From positions 124,001 to 188,000 of the forward strand of contig NZ_JASISW010000009.1 of assembly GCF_030063335.1 (NCBI RefSeq): a stretch of 64,000 nt of DNA. The letters are read 5' to 3'. The stretch is from Rhodococcus sp. G-MC3. GTDB taxonomy: Bacteria; Actinomycetota; Actinomycetes; Mycobacteriales; Mycobacteriaceae. Position 1 is the stretch's first letter, and every line of letters starts with the position of its first letter. The notes beneath the pieces are model-generated. The model was not told where the DNA came from. It was given only the letters and a program-made list of their open reading frames with translations, and did not search any database. Below, piece by piece: positions 26,172 through 34,486 of this stretch. A program made the translations under genes and the position numbers.

Positions 26172-26380
26172 GGCGTCAACTTTAGAGCGATTTGACCATC
26201 GAGGGCTATTCGCTGCGAAGTGAGAACATCGATCGCTTTGGTACGTGACCTCGCTGTTCGGTGAGGGCTGGCTCGCGCACGCCGGGCCGTGCTCGCTCAT
26301 CGTGATGGCCAGCATCCGTCGTGGTCAGACAGATCGATCGCGTCGGTGCATCCGGGTATCCAGTTACACACGTGGGAGTG

Positions 26381-27817
26381 TCAGACCTTTGGATAGGTCG
26401 GATACTCGATGCCGGAAAGAAATTGCACAGTCCTCACGACCTGGCACGAATAGCCGAACTCGTTGTCATACCAGACGTAGACGATTGCGCTGTCACCCTC
26501 GACAATTGTCGCGTTTGCGTCGACGATGCTCGCAGCACGAGAGCCGATGAAATCGCTCGATACCGCATCGGTTGCCGCCGTGAAGTCGAGGTTCCGACTC
26601 AACGGCCCAGTCAGCGATGCACGCCGAAGATGTTCTACCACTTCTTCTTTCGAGGTCTCACAACGAAGCTGAAGGTTCAGAATCGCCACCGACACATCCG
26701 GCGTTGGCACACGAATCGAGTTTCCTGTGATCTTGGCCTTCAAAGACGGTAGAGCTTTGGCCACTGCTGATGCCGCTCCGGTCTCGGTGAGAACGAGATT
26801 GAAGGGCGCCGAGCGTCCACGCCGGTCCGCACTGTGAAAGTTGTCCAACAGATTCTGGTCGTTCGTGAACGAGTGCACGGTCTCGACGTGACCCCGAACG
26901 ATCCCGAACTCTTCGTCCATAGCCTGAAGCGGCGGAACAATGGCGTTGGTGGTGCACGATGCACACGAGAAGATTCGCTCGTGCATATCCTGCGTTCGAT
27001 GGTTGACTCCGTGCACGATGTTCGGCACATCTCCCTTCCCGGGAGCGGTGAGTACGACCTTCGCGATACCGGGCCGCAGGTGCTGCGAGAGTCCGTCGCG
27101 GTCGCGCCATTTACCCGTGTTGTCGACAAGGATCGCATTGTCGATGCCGTGTTCGGTGTAGTCGATACTTGCCGGGTCGTCGCTGTAGATGAACTCGATG
27201 ACGTTTCCGTTGGCGATCAGTGAGTTGCTCTGCTCGTCGACTTTGATCGTGCCGTTGAATTGCCCGTGCACCGAATCTCTGCGCAGCAACGAGGCGCGCT
27301 TGGCCAGGTCGCCTTCGCCGCCTTTACGGACCACCACGGCGCGCAAGTTCAATCCCCCGCCCGAGCCTGCTTTCTCGATGAGCAAGCGAGCCACCAGGCG
27401 ACCGATACGCCCGAAGCCGTACAGCACCACATCTCGTGGTCCGGCAGCCTCGCTCTTGCGAGCACCGGTGACATCGACAAGCGTCTCGGCCACGAATGCG
27501 GGGATCGAAAGCTCCTGTTCGCGAGCGCGATAGGACATTACAAGAAGGCCGAGGTCGATCTTGGAAGCACCGAGATCAAGACCGGACAACGCGACGAGAA
27601 AGGGGAAAGTCTCTTCGACGGTCAGTTCGTCTCCGCCTAACTGACGAGCAAAACGGTGCGTGCGGAGGATGCTTATTACCGATTTGTTCACCAATGAGCG
27701 GCTGTGCAGCAAAATCGTCACACCGGTAGTGCGATGCAGGGTACCGATGATCGGAATCATCGCTTCCGCGATCGCTTCCTGGGAATTCCAACGGGTGAGT
27801 TCCTCTGAGGTCAACAC
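26381..27817 (-). CDS. gapB: Glyceraldehyde-3-phosphate dehydrogenase, long GapB type
   Basis: The 478-aa protein is about 140 residues longer than classical GAPDH. The extra N-terminal region (SEELTRWNSQEAIAEAMIP and following) precedes the Rossmann motif VLYGFGRIGRLVARLL. The catalytic cysteine is in FSCASCTTNAIVPPL and the C-terminus is VWYDNEFGYSCQVV, all intact. Long GAPDHs of this kind (GapB in Corynebacterium glutamicum) work mainly in gluconeogenesis, which suits a bacterium living on steroids and acids. GTG 27817 follows AAGGAAG. Confidence 0.82.
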   Translation of the reverse strand: MLTSEELTRWNSQEAIAEAMIPIIGTLHRTTGVTILLHSRSLVNKSVISILRTHRFARQLGGDELTVEETFPFLVALSGLDLGASKIDLGLLVMSYRAREQELSIPAFVAETLVDVTGARKSEAAGPRDVVLYGFGRIGRLVARLLIEKAGSGGGLNLRAVVVRKGGEGDLAKRASLLRRDSVHGQFNGTIKVDEQSNSLIANGNVIEFIYSDDPASIDYTEHGIDNAILVDNTGKWRDRDGLSQHLRPGIAKVVLTAPGKGDVPNIVHGVNHRTQDMHERIFSCASCTTNAIVPPLQAMDEEFGIVRGHVETVHSFTNDQNLLDNFHSADRRGRSAPFNLVLTETGAASAVAKALPSLKAKITGNSIRVPTPDVSVAILNLQLRCETSKEEVVEHLRRASLTGPLSRNLDFTAATDAVSSDFIGSRAASIVDANATIVEGDSAIVYVWYDNEFGYSCQVVRTVQFLSGIEYPTYPKV

Positions 27818-28357
27818 ACACTTCCTTCTGGTGATTTCGAACGCAAACGTATGGCGGCAGCCGAGATCGACAGCGGCGCCTGTCGCGCCATCCTCGATTG
27901 GACTGCACTGAATAGTAAGGGGCAGCTGCGCCCTCTCACCGCCGCCCTCCTGCGCGTGAGGTCGGAGCGAGGGCCCCGTTCTACTCACCGATCGTCGCGT
28001 AGCGCGGTGAGGCAGAATCGCGCCCCGGCAACCCAGTCCTGTCCAACGTCAGCGACCATCGCGGTGGAACCATCGTCGGTTGCGAACTTTTGCCCCGTGG
28101 CGGGGCAGGTACGTCTCGTTCACGGCGTCCGCGCAGCACCGTGGCCGCAAATGACCGTGCAGGCATACCACCGGTCGATGTGGATGACTGTCGACCGCGA
28201 TCACTGCGTCGGATCGGAGCCAACGGCAGCAGCGCGGGCCGAACACACTTCGGCGTGAACGGTCGCGCCGTGTCGCGAAGGGGCATCGCCGTGAGCGCGA
28301 GCAAGCGGGCCAACGAAGACCCGAAACTCACTCACCGACGCCGGCCCTGATGGACGA
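27818..28357. other. 540-bp stretch without a supported gene
   Basis: No intact gene is convincing. On the minus strand, about 28126-27986 reads (after one assumed frame change near 28113) CPATGQKFATDDGSTAMVAD and DWVAGARFCLTALRDDR, which looks like protein. This may be a small broken gene. Otherwise it holds the promoter of gapB. Confidence 0.4.
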
Positions 28358-29437
28358 TCACGACGGTTTACCTCGCGAAACGAACCCTCGCCGCAGGAAC
28401 GAACGCACCCGGTCACCCGCAGATCGCTCGCGGAGCGCCGGACTTGTCGTCGCACCGCCTTCTCGCATGCCGCGTACGGTCTCACGAAGTACATCCGGGC
28501 CGTCCATGACCGGTTTCCACAGCAACTCACGCTCCGCGCGGGTTGTATCGAGCATCGGGGTGGTGAAGGCAAGCGCTACCCACCCGTGGTGAATCGGCAA
28601 CACGTGGGTAGTGAACCCAGCGTGCACGGCGCTGGTCAAGAGCCGCGCAGGCACCGGAATGATGCGCGCACCGAGTTCGTGCGCAACATCTTGTGCGACA
28701 ACAGGAGTCGGTGCCCCCACATTGAACGGTCCCGAAGATCGACGTTCGAGTACGCGGACCACTGCGACGGCAATGTCGTCGGCGTGCACTGCAGGCACTG
28801 CAAACGCGCGGTCGATCGGCAGAACCGGAACATGATCGACGACGAATGACGGAATCAGATCGGGTAGTGCGTATCGCAACAGCGCACTACCGAACTCGTA
28901 CTGCCCGATCAAACCCGGTCGCAGTCTCGCGACGACGACACCCGGATTCAACTTCTCGAACTCGTCCAGGACATCTTCCGCTGCAGCCTTGTCCATACTG
29001 TAGGTCGACGCAGACACGCCCGTTCGAGGCCATGATTCGTCGACCTTTCGGCCATACGCGCCCGGGGCGTACACACCGCTCGAAGACATGTGTACGAGAT
29101 GCGCGACTCCGGCCCTCGCGCACGCACGCGCTACTCGCCCGGTCCCCCCGACATTGACCTCGCGTAAATAACGCCGATCGCGCATCGGCTGAAAGGCTAT
29201 CGCCAAGTGCACTACTACGTCGACCCCCGAAAAAGTCTCGACGAGGACGTGTTCGGATTCAGGGCGTGCAAGATCCACCTGCACCCACTCCGCGCTGCGA
29301 TACGGTTCTGCGTGCCCGTCGGACTGTGGCGTTCGTCGAGACAAACCGACCACGGTGTCGTCAGGACGGATCGTGGCCAGAGCGCGAAGCACCGCGGTGC
29401 CGACGTTCCCGCTAGCTCCGGTTACCGCTATCCGCAT
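28358..29437 (-). CDS. NAD-dependent epimerase/dehydratase (extended SDR)
   Basis: The 359-aa extended SDR has the cofactor motif VTGASGNVGTAVLRALA, VDVVVHLA, the active-site serine in VHMSSSGVYAP, and a Tyr-x3-Lys pair in STYSMDKAAAE. Substrates range from nucleotide sugars to sterols and lipids. The last 40 residues are basic and Arg/Ser rich. It is monocistronic, and the C-terminal third (HHGWVALAFTTPMLDTTRA) is like a family common in actinobacteria. Substrate unknown. Confidence 0.8.
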   Translation of the reverse strand: MRIAVTGASGNVGTAVLRALATIRPDDTVVGLSRRTPQSDGHAEPYRSAEWVQVDLARPESEHVLVETFSGVDVVVHLAIAFQPMRDRRYLREVNVGGTGRVARACARAGVAHLVHMSSSGVYAPGAYGRKVDESWPRTGVSASTYSMDKAAAEDVLDEFEKLNPGVVVARLRPGLIGQYEFGSALLRYALPDLIPSFVVDHVPVLPIDRAFAVPAVHADDIAVAVVRVLERRSSGPFNVGAPTPVVAQDVAHELGARIIPVPARLLTSAVHAGFTTHVLPIHHGWVALAFTTPMLDTTRAERELLWKPVMDGPDVLRETVRGMREGGATTSPALRERSAGDRVRSFLRRGFVSRGKPS

Positions 29438-29895
29438 GTCATTCCCGGTCCCTGTTCGAAGTGGAGTAGTACATCAGTTGTGCGGTGTGCGTGCAGTGTC
29501 GAAGTCGCCGTGGGAGATGGCCCGCTCCCGCCGAGAGTTGGTAGCCAGAGTCGGCGCCCAGTCGATCATCGTCCCTTCGTTGGTCAAGAAACAACGATCC
29601 CCGCGGCATCGCCGATTCAAACCCGATGTTTCGACGATCATTTCCGTGGCGTCAGCGATGTCCAGCCTGTACGTGTCGGATCGTGCTCCCAATCCGTCAG
29701 GACGTACTCCCGGCGGTGTCTCCGATTTCGCCCGAGGGGCGTAGCGCCTTTTCGTTCTCCTGCCCCCTCCGCGGTGCGACCGTGACTGTTGACTCACCCT
29801 CATCGCGGCGGTTGGGAAGGTCTCGAACGAGCACAAGAGCAACTGTATGAACTGCGTCAACTGATCGTTCACGCCGATCTGCTTCTCGGGACGCG
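29438..29895. other. 458-bp stretch with one doubtful small gene
   Basis: On the minus strand an open frame from 29872 to 29474 ends in the protein-like stretches SDTYRLDIADATEMIVETSG and MIDWAPTLATNSRRER, with mostly G or C in third positions. The start is unclear and no family is recognised. Nothing else is supported here. Confidence 0.3.
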
Positions 29896-30148
29896 GTGGA
29901 CGAACTGCGCAGCAGCGGCCACGAGGTTCACGCGACCCGATTGCACGCTGAGGTGCTGCGGCGAAATAACATTGCTGGGCGTTGGTCCTTTCAAGTAATC
30001 GAGGATTTCAACGACGACTACTGGGTCAGCGTTTCGAGACGAGGAGAACAAGGTGCGCCATGCGCTGCAGAACGGCAAGCTGCATCTCTTCGAGATGAAT
30101 GAGCGCAGGCGCACCCACCGTCGCCCCGGCCACGAAGCGCGGCAATGA
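29896..30148 (+). pseudogene. Small frame-disrupted gene upstream of the ZIP transporter
   Basis: From GTG 29896 one frame reads DELRSSGHEVHATRLHAEVL and RWSFQVIEDFNDDYWVSV. After about 30030 the sensible continuation moves by one base to RDEENKVRHALQNGKLHLFE and MNERRRTHRRPGHEARQ, stopping at 30148. That stop overlaps the ATG of the transporter gene (ATGA), which suggests the second frame was once translated. Removing one base near 30029-30031 would join the two into a protein of about 83 residues. Family unknown. A sequencing error or programmed frameshift is the alternative. Confidence 0.45.
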
Positions 30149-30837
30149 CTGCGTTCGGAGCCGCACTATATGGGCTCGGCACCGCGTTGCCCTTGGTAGT
30201 CGGCGCGGCAATCGGTTTGCGATGGTCGCTACCCAAACCGTTGCTTGCCGCCATGATGGCCTTCGGTGCAGGCACCATGATCGCGGCAGTGTCCTCGGAG
30301 TTGTTCGCACCGGCATTCGAACAGGCAGCCATCCTGATCGCTGGTGCGGCGTTGTTCGCCGGAGCCGGTGTATACGTCGTGGCAAATCACCTGATCGAGA
30401 ACAAGCTGGGTCCAGCGGCGATCGGATGGGCACTGATGCTGGGAACGGTGCTTGACGGTGTCCCTGAAAACACAGCACTTGGGGTGTCTTTGACCAGCGG
30501 AGGAGGTCTGGTGTTGTTGGTGGCCGTTGCGGTCGGCAACGTCCCCGAAGCAGTCGGAGGCGCGGCTCTGATGCGCGATCAGCACAACTTCAGCCACGCG
30601 CGGGCCCTCGGACTGTGGACCCTGACAGCGGTGATACTTATCGGAGTGACCGTCGCCGGTTACGCCATGTCCGACGCAATTCCTGACACCGGCATCTCGG
30701 CTGTGCAAGCCTTCGCCGGCGGTGCCACGCTTGCGGTGCTCGCAGATTCGCTGATGCCCGAGGCCTACCGCGACGGTGGATGGTGGGTCGGCATGGCCAC
30801 GGCTGCAGGCTTTCTCGTCGCCTTCGCACTTGGCTGA
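30145..30837 (+). CDS. ZIP-family-like metal transporter
   Basis: The 230-aa membrane protein has about seven hydrophobic segments (ALYGLGTALPLVVGAAIGL, LLAAMMAFGAGTMIAAVSSE, and so on). It has two paired motifs, LDGVPENTALGVSL and VGNVPEAVGGAALM, at the position of the ZIP metal-binding helices IV and V. Here Asp/Asn stand in place of the usual His, so metal choice may differ. It starts at ATG 30145 over the stop of the broken gene upstream. It converges on the gene at 30949. Confidence 0.72.
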   Translation: MTAFGAALYGLGTALPLVVGAAIGLRWSLPKPLLAAMMAFGAGTMIAAVSSELFAPAFEQAAILIAGAALFAGAGVYVVANHLIENKLGPAAIGWALMLGTVLDGVPENTALGVSLTSGGGLVLLVAVAVGNVPEAVGGAALMRDQHNFSHARALGLWTLTAVILIGVTVAGYAMSDAIPDTGISAVQAFAGGATLAVLADSLMPEAYRDGGWWVGMATAAGFLVAFALG

Positions 30838-30948
30838 CGCCATTTTTGAAGGGTGTTGACGATCAGGCAGCAGACGAGACCACGCCGTGCTAATCCACTT
30901 CAGAGATAGCGTAGCCACTTCACGCGCAGACGAACAGTGAAGCCCGCG

Positions 30949-31512
30949 TCAAGAGGCTATTCGGCGGGCGAGGGTGGACCCGAGGCCCGACAAAATTTGC
31001 GTCGCCCGTTGCTGCTCTCCTTGCTGAGCGCCCATGACCACGATGGCACCCGTCAAAATCGGCAGAGCCCACTGCAAGTAGGCGAGCTGTTTCTGAGCTG
31101 CGGCCGCATCGCTGGAAGTGGATGGGCCCGGCTCGGTTGCTCCCGAGACGGGTTCGCCATCGGCCTGGGCGACCTTGGCTCCGAGCACCCCGCTGTAGGC
31201 CGTCGCCGCAAGCGCTGCGCCAGTGACCGCAATCTTGGCAAGGGTGTTGGACCGGACGCCGGCCTGGTGCTGAGCCCGGTCTTTGTTGGCGTAGAGAATC
31301 GCGCCGCCCCCGATGAGATGCGCGCCGATCGCGGCAGCGTTGACCGGGGTCCATTTGGCCCATCCGACGGCTGCAACTCGCGCGCGGTCCGTGGGATCGC
31401 GCACAGCGGCCGCCGCGCCGTTCACTCCGACGGCCCCCATCAACGAGCCTCCGAACCATGCTGCGGCACCGAGATCGTGCAGGCTGCGTACGACGGTATT
31501 GCGTGTGGACAT
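30949..31512 (-). CDS. Small membrane protein of unknown function
   Basis: The 187-aa protein begins STRNTVVRSLHDLGAAAWFG and has four hydrophobic segments: SLMGAVGVNGAA, VNAAAIGAHLIGGGAILYA, IAVTGAALAATAYSGVLGA and LQWALPILTGAIVVMGA. It matches a type frequent in Actinobacteria near stress genes, without a known role. ATG 31512 is used. It faces away from the membrane/stress gene group starting at 31775. Confidence 0.7.
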   Translation of the reverse strand: MSTRNTVVRSLHDLGAAAWFGGSLMGAVGVNGAAAAVRDPTDRARVAAVGWAKWTPVNAAAIGAHLIGGGAILYANKDRAQHQAGVRSNTLAKIAVTGAALAATAYSGVLGAKVAQADGEPVSGATEPGPSTSSDAAAAQKQLAYLQWALPILTGAIVVMGAQQGEQQRATQILSGLGSTLARRIAS

Positions 31513-31774
31513 GAGTATCTCCGTAATGCTGGACGGCACATCAGATTTGATGCGACCTGATCCGTCATACCCGAGTCTGGGAAAGCCAAGCATCGACAAC
31601 ATTTTCCTCCGACGGGATATCCGGCAATCAATCCGGTTTGACTTCCCTCAGGGAGGATATACACCTCTTCAGCTACCGCCCTCAAGCTACGGGGGACTGT
31701 GCCTCACCGGCATCGGTAGCGACTGCCGCGGTGTCACCTCCCCCGCTACCTCACCAGAACAGTTGGGAATTGCC

Positions 31775-32615
31775 ATGACTCATTCGACTTCGTTTCCGCC
31801 CGACCACTCTCCTGATCCTCTCTATTCCGAAGCACCTCCCGGGCGGGGATACCCGGGCCAGCCGACATACTCCGGAAGCGACGATTCGACGACGGACTAG
31901 CAAAGCAGCAGGCTGGCGAGGTCGCCGGCGACGCTGCGGACGCAGGAAGGCACGTGGCAGGCGTCGCGCAGGATCAGGCCGGACAGGTCGCAGGCGAGGT
32001 GAAGAATCAGGCCAAGGACCTGCTGCACCAGACGAAGAGCGAGCTCACCGACCAAGCCTCAACTCAGCAGAAACGTGTCGCGTCCGGTCTGCGAGCACTC
32101 GGCGAGGAACTCGGTTCGATGGCCCAATCCTCCGAAAGTCGGGGCATGGCAACCGATCTCGTCCGTCAAGCCGCTGAACGGACCGGATCGATCGCGGCCT
32201 GGCTCGACGACCGCGAACCGGGCCATGTTCTCGATGAAGTCACCAGCTTCGCACGACGCCGACCAGGCGCATTCCTGGCTCTTGCCGCGGGTGCCGGGCT
32301 GCTCGCCGGGCGGTTGGGACGCGGGTTGATGACAGACCCTTCCCCCCAGGCCGAAGGCAGGTCCCCCAGGCCGAAGGCCGGTCGAAGCCGGAGAGCGGAA
32401 CGCAACTGCCCTCTGCACCGCAGACTCCGTCACAGGCGAGACGCATCTTCCCTGCCACCGAGCAGTTCGACGAGTACTCCAACGATGTCGACGGAGGCAA
32501 CGTCGCGCCCCCGCCGACTACCCCGGCCCAGCGCCCGTTTCCCGACCCTGCCTACACAACCCAGCCCGGTTACGGCGCCCGGTCCGGATCTCCCGCGACG
32601 GGTATCCAGCCGTGA
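31775..32615 (+). pseudogene. CsbD/YtxH-like stress membrane protein gene with two frame lesions
   Basis: ATG 31775 reads HSTSFPPDHSPDPLYSEAPP and stops at TAG 31898. One base is missing there: the next frame continues AKQQAGEVAGDAADAGRHV and a helical region to a membrane segment AFLALAAGAGLLAGRLGRGL. At 32343-32382 a 20-bp unit is duplicated in tandem and shifts the frame again. With one copy removed the frame continues SKPESGTQLPSAPQTPSQAR to a stop at 32613-32615, overlapping the next GTG (GTGA). The repaired protein would be about 273 aa. Function unknown, probably envelope stress. Confidence 0.72.
32343..32382 (+). repeat. 20-bp tandem duplication disrupting a reading frame
   Basis: CCCCCAGGCCGAAGGCAGGT (32343-32362) is followed directly by CCCCCAGGCCGAAGGCCGGT (32363-32382), one mismatch. 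Twenty is not a multiple of three, so the second copy puts the rest of the gene out of frame. Removing one copy restores a single frame to a stop that overlaps the next gene. It could be a slippage site. Confidence 0.88.
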
Positions 32616-33199
32616 CCACACCGAACGGTCACCAGACCGACTCGCGTTCCGAGCCTCCTTCGATCGGCGAATTGCTCTCGGCGGTAGGCGAGGACCTGTC
32701 GATACTCATGCAACAGGAGTTGGCGCTGGCGAAGGCCGAGGCCAAACAAACCGCCACTCGCGCCAGCAAAGGTGCAGCAATGCTGGCCGGAGCCGCGCTG
32801 GCCGGTTTCTTCGTCCTGCTTTTCCTGTCGACCGCACTGTGGTGGGGTCTTGGGAACGCAATCGGACGCGGTTGGTCCGCACTCGTCGTCACCCTCGTCT
32901 GGGCAGTTATCGCCGGTGCGCTTACCGTCGTCGGCCGCACGGCATTGACCAAGGCAAAAGGCCTCCCTCGCACCGCCGAAACCGTCAAAGACATACCCGA
33001 TGCTCTTACCCCGCATACTTCCACCATCAGGAGCGACGATGACCACCAGCTCAGATCCCGATCAGATTCGCGCCGATATCGAGCGCACCAGACGCAACCT
33101 CAGTTCGGACGTCGATACCCTTGCTTACGAAGCAAATCCGACAACCATGGCCAAAAGAAAAGTCGGCCGCCTGACGAGTTCCGCATCCGGTGTGCGTGA
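32612..33199 (+). CDS. Phage-holin-family membrane protein (DUF1469/Act_hol type)
   Basis: Up to 195 aa. SIGELLSAVGEDLSILMQQE and LALAKAEAKQTATRASKGAA are typical, followed by two membrane segments (AMLAGAALAGFFVLLFLSTA and WSALVVTLVWAVIAGALTVV). GTG 32612 overlaps the stop of the gene upstream. The frame stays open for about 160 bases into the next gene. Relatives usually end near VKDIPDALTPHTS, so the last 50-odd residues may be an artefact of another frame lesion near 33010-33040. Despite the name these are not lysis proteins; they accompany DUF3618 genes. Confidence 0.75.
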   Translation: MTTPNGHQTDSRSEPPSIGELLSAVGEDLSILMQQELALAKAEAKQTATRASKGAAMLAGAALAGFFVLLFLSTALWWGLGNAIGRGWSALVVTLVWAVIAGALTVVGRTALTKAKGLPRTAETVKDIPDALTPHTSTIRSDDDHQLRSRSDSRRYRAHQTQPQFGRRYPCLRSKSDNHGQKKSRPPDEFRIRCA

Positions 33200-33620
33200 C
33201 CGAGTGATGGGCTCCGCGCAGGATGCCTCCGACGCCTCCCAGGGTGCGTTGTCGTCTGCTTCGGACGCAGCAGCGTCGGTGCCGTCTGCAGCCAGGTCCA
33301 AGACCCAGGGCAATCCCCTGGCGGCCGGATTGGTCGCATTTGGCGCGGGACTTCTCGTTGCCGCCCTCATTCCTGCGTCGGAGAAAGAGCAGGAAGTTGC
33401 ACAAACCGTAAAAGACAAGGCCGAACCGTTGGTATCTGAGGCAACGAGCACCGCCAAAGACGTCGCGCAGAATTTGACGGGCCCCGCTCAGGACGCGGCG
33501 CAGTCGGTCAAAGACACTGCCGTCGACGCAGCGCAGACCGTCAAAGACGAAGGCACGGACGCAGCAAGCAACGTACGAGGTCAGGCCGAGCACGCTCGGG
33601 ACAACATCAGAGACGCGTAA
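33039..33620 (+). CDS. DUF3618 domain protein
   Basis: The 193-aa protein starts TTSSDPDQIRADIERTRRNL, the DUF3618 signature, with SSDVDTLAYEANPTTMAKRK. It has a single membrane segment AAGLVAFGAGLLVAALIP. The C-terminal 80 residues are repeats of VKDTAVDAAQTVKDEGTDAA type, as in LEA/YtxH stress proteins. AGGAG precedes ATG 33039. With the holin-family gene and the broken gene upstream it forms a typical actinobacterial envelope stress group. Confidence 0.82.
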   Translation: MTTSSDPDQIRADIERTRRNLSSDVDTLAYEANPTTMAKRKVGRLTSSASGVRDRVMGSAQDASDASQGALSSASDAAASVPSAARSKTQGNPLAAGLVAFGAGLLVAALIPASEKEQEVAQTVKDKAEPLVSEATSTAKDVAQNLTGPAQDAAQSVKDTAVDAAQTVKDEGTDAASNVRGQAEHARDNIRDA

Positions 33621-33740
33621 CCATGACGGGTCCGCGAACTCGACGGTGATTTTCGCGGACCCCGGCGTGAGCCGGTCGGGGCGAGTGATGGATGCTCGAT
33701 CCGTCACTCGATCGGTTTCCGTACGCGGTAGACCGCTCCG

Positions 33741-33905
33741 TCACAGGCCTCGTCGACGAAATTCGTTGACGATGATCATCAGGAACTTCTCACTCGCCGC
33801 AATATCCTCTACTGCGCGTGCTTCCCGAAGTCTCGCCCGCGCGTCGAGCAGCGCCGCATCGAGTTCCTGAACGCTCATGCCTCTGGCCGATACGGTTGAC
33901 GTCAT
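33741..33905 (-). CDS. Small helical protein of unknown function (54 aa)
   Basis: Reads SVQELDAALLDARARLREAR, AVEDIAASEKFLMIIVNEFR and ends RRRGL. It is strongly helical, maybe a coiled-coil pair. The ATG at 33905 overlaps the stop of the 61-aa gene upstream (ATGA), the coupling seen for real operons in this window. An internal ATG after nine residues is another possible start. No family recognised. Confidence 0.6.
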   Translation of the reverse strand: MTSTVSARGMSVQELDAALLDARARLREARAVEDIAASEKFLMIIVNEFRRRGL

Positions 33906-34090
33906 CAGTGGCCACCTATCCGAGAAAGAGACGCACGCGTAGATTTCGATGTCGACTCAGGAGCGGCAGCGCGAATGCGTGGACCAGTGGTTTCACTGCG
34001 CGTCGCACCAAAAACTGTCTTGTCCCACCAGCTTTGCAGTGGGCTCGGATCACGCCAGATCACGTTCACTGTCTCATCGTCATGATTCAC
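33905..34090 (-). CDS. Small protein of unknown function (61 aa)
   Basis: GTG 34090 has GGAGG seven bases upstream. The protein reads NHDDETVNVIWRDPSPLQSW, then WDKTVFGATRSETTGPRIRA and a Ser/Arg-rich tail. Its stop overlaps the ATG of the 54-aa gene, so the two are probably translated together. The IWRDP motif is distinctive, but I do not know the family. Confidence 0.55.
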   Translation of the reverse strand: MNHDDETVNVIWRDPSPLQSWWDKTVFGATRSETTGPRIRAAAPESTSKSTRASLSRIGGH

Positions 34091-34486
34091 CGAGCAGCCT
34101 CCGACTGGGTGCGTCGGTGAGCTGCGGTTCGTCGATCGCCGGCCGCGCCGTAGCGCGCACGGCTCCCGATCGATCCGTCGCCTCACCGCTGAACCTGCGG
34201 TCGATGTTACCTCTCCCGAGGCCACTAGTTAAGACTGTCCGAGGTTTGTTTACGGCTGTCCTGCAGTCCTATTCGCGGTTATGAGGCGCAGTCTTGTTTA
34301 TCGCTGCGTCGGTCGGGTGCGCACCGCAAACAGACACGCCCGGATAGCCGAGATCCGTTCGACAGGTTCCGCCCCTCTGCATCGCCGACCGGCACGGCAG
34401 CGAGTTTGAATTCACAACCCTGGGGAATCTTGAATCACTGGGTTCACCTGCAATCCAGTTCAGACACGAACTTTGGAGATGACATC
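34091..34486. other. 396-bp stretch without a gene
   Basis: No frame looks coding. It must hold the promoter of the small gene pair (minus strand) and of the membrane protein gene at 34487, whose ribosome site TTTGGAGA is at 34472-34479. Nothing else was seen. Confidence 0.5.

Noticed and set aside
31954-33042. A 362-codon plus-strand frame read as one gene
   Set aside because: After 32360 it becomes Arg/Pro-rich and overlaps the clear holin-family gene. The sensible protein lies in another frame once the 20-bp duplication is allowed for.
32612-33199. Prophage holin
   Set aside because: Despite the family name there is no endolysin, capsid or integrase gene nearby, and the DUF3618 neighbour is typical of a bacterial stress locus.
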